Positions 29,602 through 37,136 are shown, counted from the stretch's first letter. The stretch is 39,255 bases of DNA from Nitrosovibrio sp. Nv4 (GCA_943330455.2 CALQHT020000019.1:1-39255), one strand, 5' to 3'. Numbers and translations: made by a program. The notes: generated by a model from the letters alone, not told the origin.

Positions 29602-29724
29602 GGAAGAAAATTCTCCCCCTCCCCTTGCGGGAGGGGGTTGGGGGGAGGGGTTTTCACGCGATGTCTGCGTGGTTTCACCCCTCCCCCCGCCCCCTCCCGC
29701 AAGGGGAGGGGGAGAATTTTCTCC
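29602..29724. repeat. 123-bp palindromic element, full-length copy
   Basis: The 35-base outer arms (from 29602 and to 29724) are reverse complements with one mismatch and contain AAAATTCTCCCCCTCCCC. Inside them GGGGGGAGGGGTTTTCACGC pairs with the complementary GCGTGGTTTCACCCCTCC stretch, so nearly the whole element is self-complementary. Related copies occur at 22539-22585 and 39158-39255, with a fragment at 148-178. It occupies the divergent gap between the SulP and luciferase-like genes; the rest of that 394-bp gap shows nothing else. Confidence 0.92.
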
Positions 29725-29881
29725 ACTCTTCATTAACGGCATACCGCAACCGGTCGCAGCGGGCCCGCACCCGCCAGACCATGACAACCGCCGCCTCCTA
29801 TGCGCACACTGCGGGGCCAAAAATGGTCGTGCCGGCCGGCCACGCGACCGCTCGGCCCACGAAAAGCAACGGGATGCGCCC

Positions 29882-30868
29882 ATGACCTTGACCCTCGACA
29901 CACGCCTTCGCATCGGTCTGCAGACCATCCATCGCCGCACCGAGCCCGCGACCGGCCCCTGGCTGCCATCCATCGACGAACTGGTGGAGCGGGTGCAACT
30001 GGTCGATCGCTGTGGCTACGATTCGATTTGGGTCGGCGACCATATCTCCTTCCCGATCCCGATCCTGGACCCGATGCTGCAACTGGCGCAGGCCGCCGTG
30101 GCATCGCGCCGGCTGATGCTGGGCACGTCGGTCCTGCTGCTGCCGCTGCGCCATCCGACTCCGGTCGCCAAGCAGGTGCTGACCCTGGATCACCTGACCG
30201 AGGGCCGCCTGATCCTCGGTGTCGGCGTCGGCGGCGAATTCCCCAACGAATACGCCGCCTGCGACGTGCCGCATAACGAGCGCGGCGCCCGCCTGTCCGA
30301 AGGCGTCCAGGTGCTGCGGAAATTCTTCAGCGGCGAGGCGGTCTCCCACCACGGCAAATTCTACGGCCCGTTCGAGGACGTGCCGATGCGCCCGCCGCCG
30401 CGCCAACCCGGCGGCCCGCCGATCTGGTTCGCCGGCCGGAAGGAGGCCGCGTTGCGCCGCATCGGGCGCCTCGGCGACGGGTTCCTGGCCTATGTCATCA
30501 GCCCCGACATGTATCGCGCCGCGCTGAACACCATCGACACCGCGGCCGAACAGGCCGGGCGCGGCACCATCCCGTTCGGCACCGGCCATCTGCTGTTCAC
30601 CCGCCTGGACAAGACCTACGAGCAAGCCCTGGACCGCGCGACGGAAACCCTGTCCGTCCGTTACGCCATGGATTTCCGCAAGGCTGCCCAGCGCTATTGC
30701 GCCCTGGGCACGCCGGAACAGGTTGCCGAAACCATCCGCGCCTTCTACGCCGCCGGGGTCCGCCACATCGCGTTGGACCTGCTCGGTCCCTACGAGGAGC
30801 GTCACGAACAGATCGAATGGTTCGCGCGCGATGCCCTCCCGTTGCTGCGAGACCTGACAGCGGCGTAA
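29882..30868 (+). CDS. Luciferase-like (LLM class) flavin-dependent oxidoreductase
   Basis: This is a 328-residue TIM-barrel oxidoreductase of the bacterial luciferase/F420-dependent class. Typical segments are GYDSIWVGDHISFPIPILDP, RLMLGTSVLLLPLRHP, KQVLTLDHLTEGRLILGVG, PPIWFAGRKEAALRRIGRLG and the C-terminal GTPEQVAETIRAFYAAGVRH. The cofactor (FMN or F420) and substrate cannot be told from sequence. ATG 29882 gives a family-like N-terminus; the ribosome binding site is weak. The next gene, 106 bp downstream, encodes an FAH-family hydrolase, so a shared catabolic role is possible. Confidence 0.88.
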   Translation: MTLTLDTRLRIGLQTIHRRTEPATGPWLPSIDELVERVQLVDRCGYDSIWVGDHISFPIPILDPMLQLAQAAVASRRLMLGTSVLLLPLRHPTPVAKQVLTLDHLTEGRLILGVGVGGEFPNEYAACDVPHNERGARLSEGVQVLRKFFSGEAVSHHGKFYGPFEDVPMRPPPRQPGGPPIWFAGRKEAALRRIGRLGDGFLAYVISPDMYRAALNTIDTAAEQAGRGTIPFGTGHLLFTRLDKTYEQALDRATETLSVRYAMDFRKAAQRYCALGTPEQVAETIRAFYAAGVRHIALDLLGPYEERHEQIEWFARDALPLLRDLTAA

Positions 30869-30974
30869 TCTGCGCCGTGTTGCGGCCGGCCCTGGGATCA
30901 CATCCTGGTGCCGGCCGTCAGGAAAGGGCGACGGTGGCGGCCCGCCTTGCCACGATATCGAGGGAGAGACACCA

Positions 30975-31901
30975 ATGAAGCTGGCATTTTTCGACGATTT
31001 CAAACTCGGCGTGGTGAAGGGCGACAACATTGTCGACGTTTCCGCGGCCGTCGCGGACATCCCGCATACCGGTCCGGGCGACCTGATGAGCGGCCTGATC
31101 GCGCGCTGGGATGCCTATAAGGGCAAGCTGGAAGCCGCGGTTGCCGCCGGTGCCGGCGTGGCATTGTCCGGCGTGCGCATTCGCCCCCCGGTGCCCAAGC
31201 CCGGCAACATCGTCTGCATGGCGGTGAACTACATGGAAAACGGCACCCTGCCGAAAAAGCCGCAGATCAACGCCTTCCACAAGGCGGCGACCGCGGTGAT
31301 CGGGCCGAACGACACCATGGTGCTGCCGGACGAACCCGCGACCATCTTCGAAGGCGAGGCCGAAATGGCCCTGGTCATCGGCAAGCGCGCGTCGAACGTG
31401 CCGGCGGCTCAGGCCATGAGCTACATCTTCGGCTACATGAACTTCATCGATGGCTCCGCCCGTGGCCTGCCATCCGCCGGCTTCTTCGCCATGAAGTCCC
31501 GCGCCACCTTCTGCCCGATCGGCCCGTTCCTGGTGACCGCCGACGAAGTCGCCGATCCGCAGAACCTGCCGGTGAAACTGTGGGTGAACGGCGAGTGTAA
31601 GCAGGACTTCAACACCAACGACATGGCGCACCAGATTCCGCGCTGCATCGAATGGGCGTCGTCCGTTCATACGCTGGAGCCCGGTGACATCCTGGCCACC
31701 GGCACCAACCATCGCGGCCTGTCCAGCTTCATGGATGGCGACGTGGTGGAACTTGAAGTCCAGGGGCTCGGCCGGCTGAAGTTCAACGTGAAGGACGAAC
31801 TGAAGCGCACCTGGTCGCGGGAGACGCGTCAGGACCGCAAGGAGAAGGGTCAGGACGGCCCGACGACGCAGTTGACTGGCAAATACGCGCCCACGGCTTG
31901 A
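30975..31901 (+). CDS. Fumarylacetoacetate hydrolase (FAH) family protein
   Basis: This is a 308-residue FAH-superfamily enzyme; members hydrolyse C-C bonds or decarboxylate/isomerise acyl-pyruvate-type intermediates with a divalent metal. An N-terminal small domain (MKLAFFDDFKLGVVKGDNIV) is followed by the catalytic beta-roll. The metal ligands are expected at the two Glu of IFEGEAEMALVIGKRA and the Asp of GYMNFIDGSARG. The last is unusual, since most homologues read NDVSARD. TLEPGDILATGTNHRG and DGDVVELEVQGLGRL follow as expected. The C-terminus has a charged extension (KEKGQDGPTTQL). GGGAGAGA lies 6 nt before the ATG. The small gene downstream starts 15 bp after the stop, suggesting an operon. 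Confidence 0.88.
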   Translation: MKLAFFDDFKLGVVKGDNIVDVSAAVADIPHTGPGDLMSGLIARWDAYKGKLEAAVAAGAGVALSGVRIRPPVPKPGNIVCMAVNYMENGTLPKKPQINAFHKAATAVIGPNDTMVLPDEPATIFEGEAEMALVIGKRASNVPAAQAMSYIFGYMNFIDGSARGLPSAGFFAMKSRATFCPIGPFLVTADEVADPQNLPVKLWVNGECKQDFNTNDMAHQIPRCIEWASSVHTLEPGDILATGTNHRGLSSFMDGDVVELEVQGLGRLKFNVKDELKRTWSRETRQDRKEKGQDGPTTQLTGKYAPTA

Positions 31902-31916
31902 TATCGGGAGCCTGAT

Positions 31917-32237
31917 ATGCCGGCAGCTTGGCTGGTGGTGCGTGCGACGGTCGCGGAAGCGGCCGATCGCGCGGGCTTCGATCATTGGTATCGGACGGAA
32001 CATTTGCCCGATGCGATGAAGGCGTTCGGCGTTTCCACGGCCTGGCGCGGATGGAGCCAGCAGGATCCCTCCGTGCACTGCGCCCATTATCGGTTCGAGT
32101 CGGCGGAGACTCTGGACGCGGTGATGGGCGGGCCGGCGATCCAGGCTCTGATCGTCGAGTTCGACCGGGTCTGGGGCGGGAAGGCGACCCGGACGCGGGA
32201 GGTTATGGTGGTCGGGGACGAGATTGGCGTAGGGTAG
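31917..32237 (+). CDS. Small EthD-like dimeric alpha/beta-barrel protein
   Basis: This 106-residue protein has a ferredoxin-like pattern: WLVVRATVAEAADRAGFDHW, then YRTEHLPDAMKAFGV, CAHYRFESAETLDAVMGG and a final REVMVVGDEIGVG. The FDHWYRTEHLPD segment is typical of EthD/DUF4286-type small stress or degradation proteins, whose role is usually unknown. It follows the FAH-family gene by 15 bp, so it is probably in that operon. The last 50 or so bases of this gene recur, diverged, at about 34110-34160 in a chimeric relic. Confidence 0.72.
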   Translation: MPAAWLVVRATVAEAADRAGFDHWYRTEHLPDAMKAFGVSTAWRGWSQQDPSVHCAHYRFESAETLDAVMGGPAIQALIVEFDRVWGGKATRTREVMVVGDEIGVG

Positions 32238-32268
32238 GGGCCGATACGGAACCCAATTGAGAGCCAGC

Positions 32269-32312
32269 GGGGGTATGATGCGATGGCCGACGGGCATGCG
32301 CATCATACCCCC
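32269..32312. terminator. Strong hairpin between convergent genes
   Basis: GGGGGTATGATGCG (32269-32282) and CGCATCATACCCCC (32299-32312) are a perfect 14-bp inverted repeat with a 16-base loop. It sits between the ends of the EthD-like gene (+) and the lipoprotein gene (-). There is no adjacent T run, so it may end or protect both transcripts without being a classical intrinsic terminator. Confidence 0.6.
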
Positions 32313-32362
32313 GTATGTGTCCCGGAACGGTCGGGTCGACTATGAAGCGCTCGCCCTGACAG

Positions 32363-32881
32363 TCAGGATTGCACGCAATTATAGCGGCGGCGGTCTTTTT
32401 CTCGTGACACGAACTGAGCAACCTTGCCGTATTTCGCGCAATGCTCGTCGGCGATGCGAAGGTTGTTGGTGTCGTTGCTGAAGAATATCCGCTCCAACGT
32501 CACCCCGGCGGCGTTGCCGTTCTCTATTCTGACACCCAACATGCCTTCGCCGCTGGGCGCATTGCGATCGGTGGCGGCGATCATCGGCTTTTCGTCGGTT
32601 TGTTTCAGTGCCGCGTAAACGGCGCGATCGATAAGGCCATCGACCGGGAGCTGGTTGGCCTGCTCAAATTTCTTGATCGCATCGCGGGTTCGGGGGCCGG
32701 CGACGCCGTCAGGCCGTCCGACATTGTATCCCTTGGCATTGAGAAGTGCCTGAACTTCTGAAACGATGACCGGCGTTTCGGTCATCGGCACCGACGAGGG
32801 CGGTGCTTGCTGAGGCGCGGGCGGTGGAACGCATCCGGTCAACAGCACACCGAAATCCAGGATAAAATACATATTTTTCAT
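32363..32881 (-). CDS. Putative lipoprotein with peptidoglycan-binding domain
   Basis: This 172-residue protein has a short signal and lipobox LLTGC (Cys about residue 17), then a Pro-rich linker (VPPPAPQQAPPSS). A PG_binding_1-like domain follows (about 40-92: VQALLNAKGYNVGRPDGVAG, RTRDAIKKFEQANQLPVDG). The C-terminal part (about 105-172) contains two Cys and no recognised domain. ATG 32881 has AAGGA about 6 nt upstream; a start 10 codons earlier would spoil the signal peptide. Base composition is visibly lower in GC than neighbouring genes, especially at the 5' end (AAAAATATGTATTTTATCC), suggesting transfer. It probably anchors to peptidoglycan from a membrane. Confidence 0.78.
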   Translation of the reverse strand: MKNMYFILDFGVLLTGCVPPPAPQQAPPSSVPMTETPVIVSEVQALLNAKGYNVGRPDGVAGPRTRDAIKKFEQANQLPVDGLIDRAVYAALKQTDEKPMIAATDRNAPSGEGMLGVRIENGNAAGVTLERIFFSNDTNNLRIADEHCAKYGKVAQFVSREKDRRRYNCVQS

Positions 32882-32942
32882 TACGATCCTTGCTGCCCTG
32901 TACAGTCGCATACCGAAGTTCCTACCAGACTGTCATCAAAAC

Positions 32943-33362
32943 ACACGCCCCAATCCCGGCCAAACGGGCGCGATCCTCGCCACCAACCGTGCCTATCTGG
33001 CCCTCAGCCGGTGCGATATCGCGGCGGCCCGCCGGCTCTACGACATGGCGATGGCGTTAAAGAAACCGCCCTATCTGGAGTATTTCGACCGCCACCTGAC
33101 CATGCTCGACGGCGTGATCCTGTGGGGGGAGGGGGACCTGATCGGCGCCGAGGAGCGGTTCCTGTCGGTCGAAGCCTTTGTGCTGGGGGACACCGCGCTG
33201 ACCTATCGCAGTCGCTTGCTCGAATTCCGCAATCAGCCGGAGGAAGCCGCGCGCCTCGCGACCAAGGCGGCGTTCCTGAAGACGATCCGCAATGAGCATC
33301 CGGACCTGATGGGCAGTGTGTTCTGGGTGGATCCGATCCGCGGCGGCATGAAGCGCCGCTGA
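32943..33362 (+). pseudogene. 5'-truncated helical-repeat (TPR-like) gene
   Basis: From ATG 33045 a 105-residue frame can be read (MAMALKKPPYLEYFDRHLTM onward). The coding pattern clearly continues upstream in the same frame: about 32952-33044 gives TGAILATNRAYLALSRCDI and AAARRLYD, which pair with the downstream helices. No ATG, GTG or TTG exists in that upstream part, and in-frame sequence before about 32950 is non-homologous and AT-richer. The 5' part of the gene therefore appears lost, probably when the lipoprotein-bearing islet arrived next to it. The residual helices alternate like TPR repeats (GDLIGAEERFLSVEAFVLGD). A short product from 33045 could still be made. Confidence 0.6.
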
Positions 33363-33370
33363 TCCTGCGA

Positions 33371-33766
33371 TCAATCCCCAACCCCGCTCGGCCAAGCGGG
33401 GTTGAGGAAGCGCTGGAACTCCAGCAGGTAGCCGTTCGGATCGCGCGCAAAGAAGCCGTAGATGTTGAAGGCGGGTTTGTGCTCTGGCGGGCCTTCGGGG
33501 TGTACGCCTTGTGCGAGCAAGTGCCGGTGCCACGCATCTACGTCTGGCGTGACAAAAGTAATGACCACGCCCTTCGGCTCCACGTAGCGGCCGGGCCGAA
33601 CCCGGCAGACGCCGAGAAATCCCGTGGCCCCCATGCGGAAGATCTCGCACCCGCCCTGGTTCAGCACCGGCGATAGACCGAGCACGGTGCCATAGAAATG
33701 AGTCGTGGCGTCCAGGTCCTCCGTGTAGACCCAGACGACGGATTGATCGATCGGCGGATGCGCCAT
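33371..33766 (-). CDS. VOC (glyoxalase/bleomycin-resistance) superfamily protein
   Basis: This is a 131-residue vicinal-oxygen-chelate protein made of two beta-alpha-beta modules. The first is WVYTEDLDATTHFYGTVLGL with the FRMGATGFLGVCRV strand; the second is VITFVTPDVDAWHRHLLAQG, ending in FFARDPNGYLLEFQRFLNP. The final Glu of LLEFQ is the usual metal ligand. The enzyme type (glyoxalase, dioxygenase, resistance) cannot be assigned. ATG 33766 has GGAGAA about 6 nt upstream; a longer in-frame reading would extend into relic DNA. It is convergent with the truncated gene, 8 bp away. Confidence 0.82.
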   Translation of the reverse strand: MAHPPIDQSVVWVYTEDLDATTHFYGTVLGLSPVLNQGGCEIFRMGATGFLGVCRVRPGRYVEPKGVVITFVTPDVDAWHRHLLAQGVHPEGPPEHKPAFNIYGFFARDPNGYLLEFQRFLNPAWPSGVGD

Positions 33767-33939
33767 GCTTTTTCTCCAGACGGTCGTGGTGCTCTGATGT
33801 CCACGATGCCTTGTAAACCGACTTGAACGCTCGGCCGGAACCAATGAAACCGTAACACGGCGCACATCGCCGAGACGACTGTCCAAAGGACCAATCCGTA
33901 GCGTGTGATCCGCCACCCTCCAGCACGTGAGTGCGAAGG

Positions 33940-34217
33940 ACCACCCCACCCGACCCCTGGCCCCAACGCCCAACCACATCACCCTGTCCGCCTCCCCCGC
34001 CGACGGACGGAGGAAACCCATGATCTTACCCCCAGATCCTCGCGATATGCGAGCAGATCGGTGGTCGCTCACGCCCGACCGAAATCACCGGGTGGTGGAT
34101 TATCGGCTGACTCGGACGCGCGAGGTTACGGTGGTCGGGGATGAGGTCGGCGTGGGGCAGGGACGGATGTCCTGCCAAGCTCCATGCTATCCAAAACGGC
34201 CTACCGCCGGGCCGTAA
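33940..34217 (+). pseudogene. Chimeric relic: esterase 5' region joined to EthD-like gene 3' end
   Basis: About 33940-34075 resembles the upstream region and first codons of the esterase gene at 35019. Shared blocks are CGCCCAACCAC, CGACGGACGGAGGAAACCCA with the start codon, and ACCCCCAGATC followed by GCGAGCAGATCG. Next, GGTGGATTATCG (about 34094-34105) matches the esterase at its VDYRL codons. From about 34110 the sequence matches the end of the EthD-like gene (RTREVTVVGDEVGVG against RTREVMVVGDEIGVG). A 65-codon frame with an intact ribosome binding site runs from ATG 34020 to 34217. This is best read as a decayed duplicate that lost most of both genes. Confidence 0.75.
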
Positions 34218-34290
34218 CAGGGTCGCTTTTCGCGCGGGGCACCAGCGCGCCGGGTTGGCAAAGTCTAATATCTTGCCGAGTCTGCTCGCA

Positions 34291-34316
34291 TGATACTACC
34301 TAATTCGGTACTATCA
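34291..34316 (+). promoter_or_regulatory. Likely operator upstream of the antitoxin gene
   Basis: TGATACTACC and GGTACTATCA flank TAATTC, forming an inverted repeat with one mismatched pair (AC against TC positions). It lies 22 bp before the antitoxin ATG in an AT-rich patch. Phd/YefM antitoxins bind such palindromes to repress their own operon, so this is a good candidate site. No experimental support is available here. Confidence 0.5.
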
Positions 34317-34337
34317 CGCGGATACGGAGCGAGCTTT

Positions 34338-34625
34338 ATGGACATCACGAAAGACATCCAGCCGATGACGTTCTTCCGCAACCATTCGGCGGAAGTCTTG
34401 CAGCACCTCAAAGCCACAGGACGCCCGGTGGTGCTGACGGTAAACGGCAAGGCCGCCGCGGTCGTGCAGGACGCCGAATCCTATCAGCACCTTCTGGACC
34501 TCGTGGCCGAGGCAAACGCCGCCGAGGGCATTCGTCAGGGTCTGGAAGATCAAAAAGCCGGACGTACCCGCTCGGCACGAACCGTATTCGACGAACTTCG
34601 TGCCGAACATGGCATACCGCGTTGA
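34338..34625 (+). CDS. Type II antitoxin, Phd/YefM family
   Basis: This 95-residue protein has the Phd/YefM fold: MDITKDIQPMTFFRNHSAEV, GRPVVLTVNGKAAAVVQDAE and SYQHLLDLVAEANAAEGIRQ. The tail is disordered and charged (RTRSARTVFDELRAEHGIPR) and would wrap the toxin. ATG 34338 matches family N-termini; an earlier in-frame ATG overlaps the operator. The stop overlaps the toxin start by 17 bp, ensuring coupled synthesis. It would bind the palindrome at 34291-34316. Confidence 0.9.
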   Translation: MDITKDIQPMTFFRNHSAEVLQHLKATGRPVVLTVNGKAAAVVQDAESYQHLLDLVAEANAAEGIRQGLEDQKAGRTRSARTVFDELRAEHGIPR

Positions 34626-34875
34626 ACTGACCGAACGGGCGGAACGCGATCTGCGGCGCCTGTATCTGACGATCAACGCAACGCATTCGACGCAGGCTCG
34701 GACTTGGTTCCTTGGGCTGGAGGACGCCAGCCTGCATCACGCGCTGTATGGGCGTGGGCGAAACGTCTATCGGATCATCCACGCAATCGACGAACCTGGG
34801 CAGACCGTCACGGTCCTGCATATCCGACATGGGGCGCGAGGTGCCTTCATAATAGTGCCGTCACGAACGCGATAA
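34609..34875 (+). CDS. Type II toxin, RelE/ParE family, probably internally shortened
   Basis: This 88-residue protein begins AYRVELTERAERDLRRLYLT and ends with YRIIHAIDEPGQTVTVLHIR plus HGARGAF, the first and last strands of the RelE/ParE fold. The middle is abnormal. After ARTWFLGLEDA the sequence goes directly to SLHHALYGRGRNVYR, whereas family members normally have about 20 more residues there, helix two and the following loop (an ILSLxxHPxR-type segment). It looks like an in-frame deletion. If so, toxicity may be lost while antitoxin binding persists. The start is ATG 34609, inside the antitoxin gene; a GTG three codons earlier is possible. Confidence 0.8.
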   Translation: MAYRVELTERAERDLRRLYLTINATHSTQARTWFLGLEDASLHHALYGRGRNVYRIIHAIDEPGQTVTVLHIRHGARGAFIIVPSRTR

Positions 34876-35018
34876 CCGCCCCTTCTTCATTGCTGAGCGG
34901 CTGGCACGCAAGGTGATGTGGTCACATCCAGTCGTCCGGATGCCACCCCACCCTTGACCCACCGCCCAACCACGTCACTCTGTCCGCAACCCACCCAACG
35001 ACGGACGGAGGAAACCCA

Positions 35019-35909
35019 GTGCCCGACCCCCAGATCGCAGCGATACGCGAGCAGATCGCCAGCCGCCCACGCCCCGCGGAAATTGCCGAAATGCGCACCG
35101 GCATCGATGCCCGCGGCCTCGCCAACAAGCTGCCGGCCGACGTCACGGTGCAGAAAGTGACCGCCAACGGCGTGCCCGCCGAATGGACCTCCACCCCGTC
35201 CGCCGCCCAGGACACGGTGATCCTGTATCTGCATGGCGGCGGCTACGTCATCGGCTCGCTCGACAGCCACCGCCATATGGTCGCGGAAATCGGCCGAGCC
35301 TCCAAGGCGCGGACCCTGGCGGTGGATTATCGTCTGGCGCCGGAGCATCCGTTTCCGGCCGCCGTCGATGACACCGTCGCGGCCTACCGGTTCCTGCTCG
35401 ACAGCGGCATCAAGCCGAACCGCGTCGTGGTCGCGGGCGACAGCGCCGGCGGCGGCCTGGTGGTCGGTGCGATCCTGGCCATCCGCGCCGCCGGCCTGCC
35501 CGCGCCGGGTGCGGCCTGGTGCATCTCCCCCTGGGTGGACATGGAGGCTTTGGGCGCCTCCTTCACCGACCGGGCGGCGAGCGATCCCACGGTGCAGAAG
35601 GCCGGCATTCAGTTCATGGCGCAGCAGTATCTGGGTGGCGCCAATCCGCGCTCGCCCTTCGCCGCGCCGATATACGGAGACCTGAAGGGCCTGCCGCCGA
35701 TGCTGATCCAGGTCGGCGCCTGCGAGACCCTGCTTGACGACTCGCTGCAACTGGCGCGTCTGGCCGGCATGGCCGACGTGCCCGTCGATCTGCAGATCTG
35801 GCCCGAAATGATCCATATCTGGCACATCTACCACCCCGCTCTGGACGCCGGCCGGCGCGCCATCGCAGCGGGCGGGGCTTTCGTTCAAAAAACCTTGCAA
35901 GGAGCATAA
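35019..35909 (+). CDS. Alpha/beta hydrolase, hormone-sensitive-lipase family esterase
   Basis: This is a 296-residue HSL-type (family IV) esterase. The oxyanion motif HGGGYVIGS is at 72-80, the AVDYRLAPEHPFPAA segment at about 101-115, and the nucleophile Ser142 in GDSAGGGL. The C-terminal acid lies in GACETLLDDS, where the position usually given as Asp appears as Glu. The His is expected in EMIHIWHIY. The start is GTG 35019 with GGAGGA 6-7 nt upstream. The SDR gene begins 3 bp after the stop, so both form an operon for ester/acyl-CoA metabolism of unknown substrate. A decayed copy of its upstream region and start lies at 33940-34105. Confidence 0.9.
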   Translation: MPDPQIAAIREQIASRPRPAEIAEMRTGIDARGLANKLPADVTVQKVTANGVPAEWTSTPSAAQDTVILYLHGGGYVIGSLDSHRHMVAEIGRASKARTLAVDYRLAPEHPFPAAVDDTVAAYRFLLDSGIKPNRVVVAGDSAGGGLVVGAILAIRAAGLPAPGAAWCISPWVDMEALGASFTDRAASDPTVQKAGIQFMAQQYLGGANPRSPFAAPIYGDLKGLPPMLIQVGACETLLDDSLQLARLAGMADVPVDLQIWPEMIHIWHIYHPALDAGRRAIAAGGAFVQKTLQGA

Positions 35910-35912
35910 GGG

Positions 35913-36821
35913 ATGATCCGTTTCGATAACCGCGTCGCCATCGTCACCGGGGCCGGCGTTGGCCTCGGCCGTTCGCATGCGATGCTGCTGGCCTCCCGCG
36001 GCGCCAAGGTCGTGGTGAACGATCCCGGCGGATCGGTCGACGGCTCGGGCGGCGCCACCGCGGTCGCCGACACCGTCGTCGCGGCCATCAAGGCAGCGGG
36101 CGGGGAGGCAGTCGCCTCTTATGGCTCCGTCTCCGACGCCAAGGCGGCGCAGGGCATCATCGATACCGCGATGGACACCTGGGGGCGGGTCGACATCCTG
36201 GTCAACAACGCTGGCATCCTGCGCGACAAGGCGTTCAACAACATGACGTTGGAGGAGTATGAGCTCGTCAACGCCGTGCATCATTTCGGCACCGCCTATT
36301 GCACCAAGGCCGCCTGGCCGATCATGCGCAAGCAGGCGTATGGGCGCATCGTGGTGACGACATCCGGTTCCGGCACCGTCGGCAATTTCGGCCAGGCCAA
36401 CTACGGCGCCGCGAAGATGGCGGTGAACGGCCTGATCAACGTGTTGCGGCATGAGGGTGCGAAATACAACATCCGCTGCAACGCGATTTCGCCCTCCGCC
36501 TGGACGCGCATGACGGAAACCCTGCTGCCGCCGGATGTCGGGCAGTGGATGAAGCCGGAACTCGTGTCCCCCATGGTCGCCTGGCTGTGCAGCGAGGAAT
36601 GCGACCAGAATGGCGAGATCATGGCCGCGACCGCCGGCGGCTATGCGCGCGTGCAGTATTTCGTCACCGATGGCGCGCAGTTCGATCCGGCAGAACCGGT
36701 CACGATCGAGATGATCCAGGACAGCCTGGACAAGATCCGCGACCTGGATACCGCGATGCCGTATTTCGGTATGTTCGGCACGGTGGAAAAGAAGCTGCGG
36801 GCGATGGGCCGCATCAAGTAG
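35913..36821 (+). CDS. SDR-family 3-hydroxyacyl-CoA dehydrogenase-like protein
   Basis: This is a 302-residue short-chain dehydrogenase. The cofactor motif TGAGVGLGR is at 12-20, followed by VVVNDPGGSVDGSGG, the NNAG motif in VDILVNNAGILRDKAFNNM, and the catalytic TSGSG and YGAAK. The extended N-terminal region with NDPGG and the ILRDKAFNNM loop match the (3R)-hydroxyacyl-CoA dehydrogenase part of peroxisomal multifunctional enzyme 2. The likely reaction is therefore NAD-dependent oxidation of 3-hydroxyacyl-CoA. AAGGAG lies 8 nt before the ATG, within the end of the esterase gene. Confidence 0.9.
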   Translation: MIRFDNRVAIVTGAGVGLGRSHAMLLASRGAKVVVNDPGGSVDGSGGATAVADTVVAAIKAAGGEAVASYGSVSDAKAAQGIIDTAMDTWGRVDILVNNAGILRDKAFNNMTLEEYELVNAVHHFGTAYCTKAAWPIMRKQAYGRIVVTTSGSGTVGNFGQANYGAAKMAVNGLINVLRHEGAKYNIRCNAISPSAWTRMTETLLPPDVGQWMKPELVSPMVAWLCSEECDQNGEIMAATAGGYARVQYFVTDGAQFDPAEPVTIEMIQDSLDKIRDLDTAMPYFGMFGTVEKKLRAMGRIK

Positions 36822-36900
36822 GCAACGACAGCGACGAACCGGGCCGGGGCATGATGAAAGTGCCGCGGCCCGACCGGTCGGCGATAAAGTCGCCTGGTAT

Positions 36901-37020
36901 GATACCGACAACCCTAACCATTGACCGATGCAACGTCCCCTATGTCATTGCCGAGCTTGATTAGGCAATTTGGGGTTTGTCGGCAGAGGGCGGGTTGCCT
37001 CATTGGGTCCGGCGATGACG
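36901..37020. repeat. Leader plus 78-bp palindromic repeat, diverged copy
   Basis: GTCATTGCCGAGCTTGATTA opens a 78-bp unit (36943-37020) that closes with GGCGATGACG. It corresponds to the copies at 3624, 3771 and 14320. The leader GATACCGACAACCCTAACCA followed by TTGACCGATGC matches the one before the 14320 copy. It fills much of the 315-bp gap after the SDR gene. Confidence 0.82.
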
Positions 37021-37136
37021 AGGGGGCGTTGCACCGGTCGGCTGGTATGGCGCACGGGAAAAAACAAAATGCCAGGGTGGCCTGCCGTGCCAAGCGGTGG
37101 TGAAACCGCTCCGGCCTCGATAGGGAGCATTGTTTC

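Noticed and set aside
32807-33295. Alternative + strand frame across the truncated helical-repeat gene
   Set aside because: Its translation is Pro/Arg/Gly rich. The other frame (ending 33362) has a regular helical pattern and normal codon use.
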